Positions 13,101 to 25,100 of a stretch of 64,000 bases of DNA are shown here, in pieces. Below the pieces are notes generated by a model. That model saw only the letters and a list, made by a program, of their open reading frames with translations, searched no databases and had not been told where the DNA came from. Numbering within the stretch: the stretch's first letter is position 1; every line of letters starts with the position of its first letter. Position numbers and translations under genes: made by a program. Source of the stretch: Tubulanus polymorphus (Eukaryota > Nemertea > Palaeonemertea > Tubulaniformes > Tubulanidae); assembly GCF_964204645.1 (NCBI RefSeq), contig NC_134030.1:8928278-8992277 (forward strand), read 5' to 3'.

Positions 13101-16100
13101 ATCTTCAACGTTAAGGGGTGTCAAAACCGGGGTAGTTCATTTCCCGAATCACGTGGAAACTTGCATTATTGAAATAGTCAGCCAAAAAATCGCGGCAAAA
13201 TCATCAGATCGACTTCACACACAAAATCGATAACGATTATTTTCGACAAGTCTTGTCTGACGACGACGACGAAGCGTATGTTCATAACGCCTTGAACGAC
13301 GGATATAAATCTCAAGTGATCCGTGAACGAGCTGAAATCCCGTAATAAAGCCTGTAATAACCGATGCAGTAACCGTGGTAACAGTGTCGTTTAGCCGGCT
13401 GCAGTGGCGCGCAACAAGTCGTTAAGCGAACTGTGAGTAATACAGTCAACAACCACCGACGAGTCTGACTCAACAGATCCTACGAAAACATCACCGACAC
13501 TGACTAACAACGATGACAAAAATTCAATCTCTCAACGCCGAAACAATATCTAATCGTCCGTTAAGACTCGTTATCTCGTCTCAAAACAGGCGTTCATGGA
13601 ATCTCGCAGCTTGGTTTACAGTCAGTCGTAACTAACAGCTTTGCACGCAATGTGACTTGTTAGCTATCTCTTTCCACCGGTAAAAGTAAACCAGCTAATG
13701 AATTGAGCAACAGCTCATTCCCTGTTTAAGAATTATAAAAGCAAAAAGAACAGTAGACCGAATAAGAATTTAAGTAGTGGTGATTGAACCCTGAAATGGG
13801 TGGATGGATAAACTGAGAGTCATATGGAAAACTGTCAGACTGTATCAATTAGAACCACTAATATTACCACCAGTCTGAGGAAAAACCTATTGATTCTTAG
13901 TGACTTGGTCAATGATGGTTCTTCTCACTCTATAGAATGGGGAAAAAGACACTTGACCGCTCGTAATGAGCCTTGAGTAGTCCTTGGTAGGTGGAAGAAT
14001 CTAAAACAGTTATAATCCGAGATCAAAATGCTGATAAAATCTTAACGAAAGGGACAGATTTCGGTTTGAAAACTTATTGTTCTATAGGGAGAAAGGGTTA
14101 AAACCATCATCACTCATTATATCAGTTGATAATACGGATGACTAATTGGGTAGTGATGACTGGACCTGTGGATGGAATACGATTTAGCACTTAAGCCGGC
14201 GGAGAAAGAATGTAACCTGGTTGAATGAATTGACCACGGCGGTAGTCGATGATTTTTCAGCTAACATACGGAGAGAGAGAGTCTACCGATCGATCTGAAT
14301 ACCGCCTCTCGAAGCCTGCGAATTAATCATCGTCGGACGGCGAACTGATAAAACATGCATTAGCGAAGGATAGCGCACCGCCGTGCAACTCGCATGATGA
14401 CATGACTAAGACATTAAGATTCAAAGATGTATGCCGTATCACGCGCTGTAAGGCTCCAGACGGAAATAGCCGAGAAATCAATCCGTCGACGATTCAGGGA
14501 TGAAATTAATACAAGGCCCGGTGGAGAGTCTATTCACTTCGCGTCCGCAATTGTAGAATACGTGAAAATTCATCGCTTGACTTTTTGAGTGGAAGGTCAC
14601 TCGGAGAATCACAACCATCGGAATTCACAACTGTTGATCAGTCAATACAACTCAGAAAACTAGAGCTTCACTAGCAATAAATACCCCTCAACCAAAATAT
14701 GAAGGCTCTACAAATATGGCCGTGGCAGCCATCTTGGATCAAAATCGTATAACCGAGATACTAACTTATGAGAAAAATGGTCCAAAACTGCAGACTTTAC
14801 AGGGGGAAAAGGTGCAGAGTGTTGAATTCGAGCAGAAACAAGGCTGTGGCAGCCATCTTAGATTACTTGCAGTAGTCAAAAACGATAAAGCAAATCCTCC
14901 TCCCATCCATAATCCGTCAACTAAGTTATGAGAAAAGTGGTCGACAACTGTGGACAATAGAGCAGGATTCTTACTGGATGCACGCCGGCCAGCCTGGATA
15001 GACGGATGGACGAAAGCGACACAAAAATACAGTCTGAAGGGTCAAAATCCATTACGATGTAAATGACTGGTTTGGTTAAACATTCTACCTACCATTGGAT
15101 CCAGTTATCAAGCTGTTAAGATTTCCCGCTAGTGCTAACTGAGGGTATTACTACCAGGTTTGAGGATTTTTTATCGTTATAAGGAAAAAGGCGAGAGAAG
15201 AAGTTCCAGCGGGTTTCACAATTCTCAATGGTCGAGAATGAACTAATATCGACCCTCGGGTGAATCAAACTTAAATCGAAACTGCGGTAAAGGATACCGA
15301 TTCGTTGACCTCTGCAACCAAAAATGGGAGAGGCGGACTACTACTTACTTTGAGGAGGAATCTGTGATTTGGGGCAGCAAACGAACTCAACACCGGCGAA
15401 CAGGTCGGTACCGCATGGTTGCAACATCGCGTAGTTCTTTTTATGTAAGTGCATGTTACGTTCGGCGCATCTCTTCATCGCCGACTGGGTCCAAGCGTCG
15501 AAACCTAGACATTTCTTCGGGTCGTGTTCGTGGCTGAAGTTGCAGTGTCGGGGTACGAGCAGCGCGTCACTTTGGAACGGTCCAACTGCAAAATAATAAT
15601 AGAACCGTCACTACCGGTTAGTCATTCCTGGATATAAAGGGTTTTCAAGGAGTTTTATAGGAGAAAGCTTCAAATTTCGAGGAGGTGTCTGCATCACTTT
15701 CATATCCCTTCATATAACTGTAGACTCCTCCTAAATAGGTACTGTTTATCTCCGTAAACCATTAATTCAGTTGTTCTAGTAAACCATTAATTCAGTTGTT
15801 CTAGTAAGCTAGTAAGTTTTGGTTTCTTATTTGATAACCGCCTAATTGGGTAAAAAACACCCAGGTCCCAACTGTATCGATTTAGGCGTTGTCCACTGTA
15901 CAACTACAAACTAGACAAACATTTCTAATGACCTATTTCTCAAAATTGAAGGCGTTTCAAAGGAGTTTTGGGCATTGCGTTCAAATTAAAGGAGTTTCCG
16001 AACACCTTTGAAAGCATTTTCTGTTTTGAAGGGGTTTTTAAGGAATCAATGAGTCGTAGGGAACCTGAATACACATCGGAGAATGTTAGAGAGATATTTT

Positions 16101-19100
16101 TATGGAAAGAGAAATATCAGTTTTCCGATTTCCGAAAAACTCAATGGGTTACTACTCGAGGCGTACTACCGTATATTGGTGGTCTGATAAACATGGATGA
16201 AAGTATTTGAATACATTTCATAAATAATTTAAAACGAACCTCTCACATGTACACAGCGGATTCTAATTACCAGTCGGATAATTCAGGTTCTAGGGGTTGA
16301 TTACAATGCAAATCATGCTTTTATACATTTTTTACGAAAAATCGTTTTGCAGCCAAGCACTATAGAGATATCATCGTCTGAAGCATTATACAGTGAATCA
16401 GAACTGTTTTCATTTATGATTACTTAGTCTTGGCTCCTACAATATCTATCACCCCTCGCACAAAAAAGGCTACGAACTTAGTTTGACAATTCTGATTAAA
16501 CTTGGGCATCTGTATCTGAGAAACGGTACGTGCGTATAATATAAAGTTCATCCTTTTCAGAACGACCAATTCGCTCAGGCGAGGCCATAGTAGAGCCATC
16601 GACTAATTTCCTATGAAATATTATCAACCTAGATGATGCGACGCGAGCTATTACTGAAATATGAACCAGGGCCGATTCAGGACGGATTCAGGACAGAGCC
16701 GATAATTACCCATCATTTATACGCGGCTTTCGACAATAAGCCGTATATAAGCCACTTCATTAGCAATAGCCGTAGATATAAATAGGAATTCGCGTTGGTA
16801 TATTATCTGATATCCGATAATTAGTCTGTGTTGTATGTGTTTAGGATCTTCCGCTCGAATCGTTTTAATTGACATTTACAGCATTCTTTTTTTACGGTTT
16901 ATTTATCGCGACGGTATAATAGCCCGATGGTAGTGTTCCAAATCTACCCATAATCTCGCAGCCCAATGGTAGAGTTCCCAATATTCCCATAATCTCGCAG
17001 CCCAATGGTAGAGTTCCCAATAATCTCACAGCCCAATGGTAGAGTTCCCAATCTTCCGAAAACCTTGCAGCCCAATGGTAGAGTTCCCAATCATCCCATA
17101 ATCTCGCAGCCCAATGGTAGAGTTCCCAATCTTCCCATAATCTCGCAGCCCCATGGTAGAGTACCCAATCTTCCCATAATCTTGCAGCCCTATGGTAGAG
17201 TTCCCAATCTTCCCATAATCTTGCAGCCTGATGGTAGAGTTCCCAATCATCCCATAATCTTGCAAAATTTCAGTTGCGACTGTTCAGGCCCAATAGAGTA
17301 AAGCATTCAAACTCAAAATATCATGCTTTTCAAAGGCTTTCCGGGTGATAATAATGACTTGAAATATGTCTAGACATTTCAACGCCAAGACGGTAAAAAA
17401 ATTGTTTATAAAATATTTCACTTTTCCATCATAACCGCCTTCAAAAAAGTGTCTCGAACCGCTGCCAAACGAACGGCCTACACACGCGGGCGGGGGCGGC
17501 AGAGACATTTACAATAATGACAGATGCGAGACTAGGAATAAGAGCGAACCAATTACGGCAAGTGCCTGGAATTTCCCTGTCGGAATCGTTACAAATTCTC
17601 CGCTAATTATCGTCGTTGCGTTTCAGTCGGCCCGCAGCTCAGCTAATATACAAACGGATGTCCATCGGGAATATTTACAGGGTGGCCATTACCGCCCGTT
17701 TATAAATCCCTTAAAAAGATTTCCCCAATTTTTCCATGCAATTGCCCGAAATTCCTTGAGTGAATCAGAGAAATTTCATGGAATCACGTACTGATAAAGA
17801 AACAAGTGTTGCGCAATTCCATGACTTTTCCAGGTTTTAGGTAAATTTGTCGAATTCCCTGATTTTTTCTAGACTTCTCCGATTCCCAGTTTTCCTAGTT
17901 TTCCAGGTCAGTGGCAACCCTCATTTACTGTTGGTGCATATACCAAATTAATATAGGTTCTTATCTAATAGATTATTTTCGAAATTTGAAACTTTGAGTT
18001 TATCAAAAGTTATACATGTACATCGAAGACATACAGGGATATATAATGACATACACACTAAAAATGGTCAATGAAATCTTCTGGCATTAATTTCCTCTAA
18101 ACTCGTCTCGCGACATCAATTCTACCTCGAGAGGAGAAAAACTGTTGATGGGCAAATTAATTATTCTACTCTTGGCAACAGAAGAGCAAGCGCTCTTCGA
18201 GCGCTCATAATAATCTCGCATTGGCTCAATGCATTTCCTTATTGCGGATTATCTGAAATCTTAATCGGCGAACGCTGAAAAAAAAAAACGATCTTCTCGA
18301 TTAAATCGATTCCGCTTTCTCGACACAGTTGAATCTTTAGTGGAAGAAGTATAACAGTTTTTAACGATGATTTCAGCGGAGTGATGAGTACAGCGGACTC
18401 CACTCGAGACAGATCCGGGCAACTGGGATAACGCGTTAACTCTTTACTTGTTGGTACATTTTCCCAACGCTGAATTATATAAGCCATAGGCGATAATGGT
18501 CGTTGGGCTCAGGCTGCAATCTAGAACTTCAAAATTACCATATGTTCGTTCCCATTTTTGAAATGTCGTATCTACTAGGGCCAATAGCTAAATTTTGTCG
18601 AGACAACTTTTTAAATATAGATTACATTCCTCAATTATGAGCTCATCTTCAAAGTCAGGTCACAGAAAAATAGGGTTTTTAATGCCTAGTTCTGTCATTA
18701 GGTGGCGCACTGGGCCTATTGTTCACACTGCACAACTAGACCCTATACTATGAATTGTATCCAAGTTTCATCAAGATCGATCTGAAAGACAGACGGACAG
18801 TGGAAGCTTGAGATCTAATACGATCCAACTTGGATATCGCTCAATACTCAAGTTTCCTAGTCCAAAATGATCCATGAAGCAGAGTCTTCTGCACATCACT
18901 TTTCGATTGACATTAAAATCATCGATTTCTTATGAATAATCAACCTCTCAGGCAATCATCGCGTTTCATAGTGGCCTACGCGATGAAAGCGCCACCTGGC
19001 GACCATACCCGGTAGCCAAACTATAAAGCATACGTACCGAGACATCGGATTGGTCGTATTGTGTATTCTCCGTTTCGGTGACAATGTTTGTGGTTACGTT

Positions 19101-22100
19101 TGCACCAGTTGCTGATCGTCTCGAAATGTGTCGCTTCGACGATGTTAGTAATGTCCATACCGGGATACATCTGGAAAATACGAGAAGATAAACGTGTGAA
19201 TATACTTTTTTTTTAAAGGTTTACATAATGGTAGCAAGCAGAAAAGAAGTACCCGGTAATGAATATGACAATATGTCACTTGAAAGCATTAATATGCAGT
19301 CAGCAGATCATCACCCTGTCTTTACCTACCCGCAATTTTATATCCATATTTGGAAATTTCAATCTTTCTTTATTCGAAAAAAATTCCATCAATTTGTTTT
19401 AAAATAAAATCATCTTTATTTTCCTTTACAATTTCAGTTACATATAATGCAAAATCTGTTGTTTTTAATAGAATAACGAAAAACACCAGCCTGCCTGGTC
19501 ACTTTGGTTGGTAGAGAAGGGGGAGAAACATGGTAGCATTTTACTAAGCCTCGAAATACATTTTCTTTTTAAAAAAGAGCTAACATACAGGCATCTGCTA
19601 TGAAAGTAAAAATCATAATATTCTATTTATTTACCAAACAAGATGCTGCACAAAGTTCTCAGGTTTTAGCGACTCGGAGGGAGTTAAAGTTAACATTTGT
19701 TAGAGGAAAAAAAATACCCGCAGCGAGCATTCTCAAGTCTAGATATACAAACGCTAATAGGAAGACTAGACATTTCAGTTTATCATGTCGAGGGAGATGA
19801 AGAAAGATCAAAGGAAGGCGAAAAAGATTTCGGGAACCAGAGCCACGCCTCCCATTGTGCAGGTTAGTACCGGGAGATAATATTGAATACGAAAATTGAA
19901 TACGAAAACTGTATCCGGGTACTGCTACATGAAGTATCTCTCACATGGAGTCATCGCCCCGATAATGCGTGACTCAAATGACAATTTAGACCATGATTGT
20001 TCATTATATTATCTTAAGCAAAACGCAGAGGTCGCACTAAGATCGATCTGATTGTCTACGATTTGGTCCTAAGAACACTCGCCAACTCGCCAATTCGGCC
20101 AAGACTTGTTTTGTAGGATCTTAGCCCTACACTCGGGTCACCTGAGATCCACGATCGTTTTGAACCGACTGCTTAAGTCATGTGATGTATACATCGCCGT
20201 TTATTGGCTATGACCTTACGATCGGTCGTAAGTACACTCTGGTCACGAAAGATCCGATCCAATCGTCGTAAGAAATAGAACACGTCTGATCGGCGATCAG
20301 TACAATGTTGTAAAAATTCCCCGACTGAAAAATGGGCGACTGGTTGTGGATTCCTTACAACCTAACAATTGGGTCAGATCTAATGCGACCTGAGTTAGGC
20401 CATGGACTCTGGCTCCATGGTTAGGCTTAGGGTATTTGCGAGCAGATCTACAGCCTGCGCTCACACGGAGACGATTAAGCACGGGCCAAGAAATTGCCAC
20501 CGATCGGACCCGGACAATTTGGCCCGTGCCTAATTAGAGAGCGCGCTCACACATAAATCACTCACTCAATACTATGTAAACAATGCTGAAACAAAGCGAA
20601 ATGAGTCACTTTGTTGCAATTCACATGCAATAATTTGACCTGTGCTATAAAATTTTGGCCCGGGCCCATTTGGTACCCCTGCAAACAGAGTTGTTCCGGG
20701 TCTAACTTGGCATGGGCCAAAAATACTGGCGTGATCGTATAAATTCCTGCCAGGACGCATAACAGTCACAATTCGCTACTTATTACATATCGCGCTTCGT
20801 AATTCATTGTTCGGTCGGTCCTGCTCGCGATGATTCGATTTGTCAACATTTTTGTCATCGCCCGCACGAAAAATTAAATCCGCCGATGAAAAGGCTGCGA
20901 TAGATGTATCGAATGGCAGTTGTTTCATCTGTGTAAATCAGTTTAACTGTCGCAGAGATAATTGAATTAAACGGCGATGAAATTCATCAGTCTACACTAC
21001 TAACCAGCACAGCATCAACACTGATTTTTCTCAGGTCTCAGAGTGGCACATCGCTGAGAAAACAACATATCGGGAAATGTTAAAAGGTGACTTAAACTTC
21101 TTGTTCACGCTTACTTAGACGGTTTTTTTTAAATACTTGCAGTACAGATTTCTCCGGAAGGGCCAAAGGTATAAATAAGAAGATTTTGTTCTTTTACACG
21201 CATTTTAAATGGAAAAGAACAGGGTAAAATTATTTCAAAACTGTATTTTCCTAAGTCAGTTTCTAAAAAACAACTGTGATATTTATAGATTTTCAGATGA
21301 AAATTTCCGACCATCAGAGGGATGACATTTCAGATCGAAATGATATCAAGAATCCACGAGGAACTGCGTTAAATACGAAAATACCGCGTAGTGAAGCGGA
21401 CTTAGTATCCATCAATTGAATTGACATCGGGTACATTCAAGTTAAACGACGCCAGTCATTCCATCAAAATGCGATTTGTATAAATCCTTTTTTCCTCGTC
21501 GTCCCAAATCTCTCGTCGTTCGCGACGGCGAATGATCGAAGATGAAATTTACCATGGCAACCGACGGTTATTTTCGATTGAAGAAGAACGCGACGAAGCT
21601 GACACCGAAGATGACCCTCATCGTCGTCGCGCGGAGCAAGTCTCGTTGAATTTCCCGGGAAATTAATTGGAGACATAGCCTTTTGTCTATAATAGGAGTA
21701 TGATTATGAAATATGAAATCTTGTCCGAGCTTCCCTGGTGGAAGATAGGATATTAAGAGGCAGCAAAGCAGTCAATAGATTTTAAGATATCGCTTTTAAT
21801 GACTATTGAGCCCAAATTCAATTCTAGTCTTATGTCATCTAAACTACAATCCTTTAAAATCAATGAATCATACCATCGGAGTTAAAACTATTGCTGCAGA
21901 CAGACTACTCCCCCTCCCATTTCACCCATTTATTTTTCCGAAAAACAAAAAAAAATTAAAATAAATTTCAACGTTTCCATTTTAACTTTTTGGCTTAGTG
22001 ATTGAGGAACTTCTATCTAATGCGCGCAGTTGTGCAGTCAAAAAGCCTCCTTTCATCTGGACACTCGCACCATTTATATAGCAAAAGGGTCAGCCTACGG

Positions 22101-25100
22101 CTGGCCTAAAACCTTGATGTCAATATTGTCTCAAGAGACTAAAATTTCCTAAAGTTTCCGTTTCAATTTCAAACTTTTTTAACACATATCTCAAACCATT
22201 ACCGATCAACGAACTCCTTTAATTTCGCTTAGCTTTAGAATCTTAACTTCATAAAAGAAAAAACTGATAACCGTACATAGCCTACTTGTGCTATTGTCTT
22301 TTTTTCATTGTTGAATAACCACCACAGAGAAATAGAGGATAGGCATCGATTTACATGAAACGGCTTTCAGAAACGGCTTTCAGACGGTACTGAAATTAGA
22401 TCGGACTATCGGGCGAAATGCGCAAGTTTAAGATTTCTCTCATAGACAGGTAGGCCGCGGTACAAGCGAGATACACGCGTGTATCTATCTAGAAAACCAG
22501 AAATATGAACGCATTTAAAAGAAAAATAACAAAAAACCTTCGTAACAAGATTCACGACGACGACAGGACGTATTCTAGCAGGACGAAGTTTCGGTCCGTG
22601 ATTCGAAGGAAATTGGACCGGATGCAAAACAAAGACGACGAAAGAATTTCCCGGGAGAAAATTAGAATATACGAGACCCTGTTTCAAAGAATGTTTCGTT
22701 TCATCGCCGATACAGAGGGAAATTACACCGGGCTTCGTATTACTATTTTTCTTATTTCGCGAGACTTTACAAAAAACGACGAAATTGAACTTTCTGAAAC
22801 ACGCCGGGAATGACCACCCGTGCTTCCAGAAAATGATTAACACTACCTAAGAAAAGTTCAACCATAACGAATCTGATTTCAAACTATTTACTGCCTAATT
22901 ACATTGTGATTTCGCTAGTATTTATTCATATTTTTTAATAATCCAATTCGTTTTGATCAACAGTTCCATCGAACCGTCATCTTGTTCTCGAAGCATCAAG
23001 AAAAATATTTCCGAGAAACCACGTTCACTATCACGATGTCACTCTGAAATAAATTGCAACCATCTCATACAATATTGTCTTAAGTCTTTAGTCGACATAT
23101 CCACACCCGACTACCTGGTATTTCCATTGTGGAATAGTTTTCAGTAATATTTCGTAATACTTCGACGTAAAAAATAACAGTTTAATTGAAAATGAACTAG
23201 AAACCTTTTTGATTTTCAGTGTACAGTCAACCCCCCATATACCGCCCACATCGGTGCAGAACGATTTTGGCAGTATAGAGAGTATGGCGGTATATCGGGG
23301 GCGTTTGACTATGTATTTGTATAGAGATGTACATCGAGAAAACCTGGCGATAGGCGGGTATATGGGATGGCGGTATATGGGAGGGCGGTATATGGGATGG
23401 CGGTATATAGGGGTTGACTTGTACTATGTTGATTTTGAATTTTGGTACAAATTTAGCTCTCAGATGAGTAGGATCACTACTCTCTCAAATACTAGTGGTA
23501 GTCAGGTTTGCGTATCCATAAACGAAGAGATTTCAGAATTATTCACGATTGAAAAACAAATAACACGGGAACACTTTATTGGAGGCAATTTGGAGATTGA
23601 ATCATATCGGCTTAGTGTGTTTGTATCCACTGCCAAACCTCCACGAATAAAATCAATATCGCTGAAGTTAAGAAGCTTAAAATGGAAAAAAAATGCCTAG
23701 CATATTTATAATCTGCCAGTATTTTTGAATACGTTCGAATTAAATCTCCGAGCTCGTTCGTCATATACACATTTTTTTCGCGTTTTTCCCGCCTACGTCG
23801 TCGTCGTCGTTGTCGTGGTGACAGTTACGGTCCCTATCATCAACTGTTTTGCGAACGTACGCGGTTGACATTTGTAAATGAAATTATGATTTCTGTATGA
23901 AGCATATTACGCCGACGTATAGTCGGGGTGTGCGCGCGCTGCTTCGACGATCAATGAGTACTTCGTCGTATTATGGAAGTCAAGTTCGCCTAATTCGTAA
24001 CTTTAGGGATGAACGAATACGTTTAAATCGACTGAAATACTAAACGATCGCGATACGGCCGAGAATGTTTTTAAGTTATTCGTCACGAAGGCTGATTGGT
24101 CGACGAATGAAAAATTCCCGTTTAAATCTTACCGATAAAATCTTACCCTTCAATCGGTTTGAAAGGAAAGATATTAGATAATCGGTTTTTGGATATCTTC
24201 AAGATATCTGTCGGTCCAATACACGATGTTTGCCCCCATGCGTCTCCGAACGAGGAGAACATTAATTTGAACACTTAAAAATCGAACTGCAGTTGATACG
24301 TTATGATAATTGTTGATATTTGTTCTCTGCTGTGACAGAGTATATAAATTGGAAATTGAAATGTTCCAGAACACTTTATATGTTCCAACTCAATGTTCCC
24401 ACTGTGCCGGCTGCTCTAATGGGTGTTCTGAGTTTTAACAGCATAAGATGGTATTTGTCACGGGATCAGTTACTCATTAATGACGGTCGAGATCAATGAG
24501 TGGATGACTGATTGTGACAATCAACATATGGATGACTGATTGTGACAATCAACATGCGGATGACTGATTGTGACAATCTAACAGCGGATGACTGATTGTG
24601 ACAATCGACCAGTGGACAACTGATTGTGACAATCAAACAGTGGATGACTGATTGTGATAATCCACCAGTGGACGACTGATTGTAACAATCAAACAGTGGA
24701 TGACTGATTGTGACAATTGACCAGTGGGACAGTTGATTGTGACAATCAAACAGTGGATGACTAATTATGACAATCAGACAGTGGTAACTGATTGTGACGA
24801 CCAGAACGGTATCAAATGTTTATCCATGAAATGTAGACAGCTTTTCACCAGCTGGTACCCGATAATTAAGGGGTTAACCGTCCATTAACAGCTGCAGTGC
24901 CAATCCACTTGACCGTGGTGAAAGTTAGAGCATAGCCACTTCGCGAATCAACAAAAAAAACGCTAATGTAAAAGTAGATGTAATAAGACACGACTATAGT
25001 GAGACACGATTCTGTGACACTGTTACGACCGAACGTGCATCAATTACTTCATTGTATACAGAACTGGAAACTGGATATCAGAGAAAAGTGTCACTTCTAC

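Larger units (their letters stand above)
10451..15348 (-). other. APP intron 4, repeat-rich and with three X-box motifs
   Basis: Phase 1 intron of 4.9 kb at the E1/E2 linker. It holds two piggyBac-like MITEs (10482-10741 and 11943-12436), a foldback element (10800-11066), a nested mariner-like MITE (12091-12290) and three RFX-type X-boxes between 11586 and 13382. I searched it for Kunitz-like or acidic alternative exons and saw none. From 13400 to 15348 nothing is recognised. Confidence 0.8.
15586..19037 (-). other. APP intron 3
   Basis: Phase 1 intron of 3.5 kb. It contains a hAT-like family copy (15607-16063), a 39-bp minisatellite (16921-17265), a CAGGGTGGCC-type MITE (17678-17921) and an interspersed repeat copy (18500-18800). 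The remainder is AT-rich. Confidence 0.8.

Noticed and set aside
13255-13285. GACGACGACGACGA run as a possible acidic APP exon
   Set aside because: The run encodes Asp only on the plus strand; on the gene's minus strand it reads Ser/Val-type codons, and no splice sites flank it.
21540-21560. ACCATGGCAAC as another X-box
   Set aside because: Only the RGYAAC half matches; the GTNRCC half is TTTACC. The site at 56500 fails in the same way.
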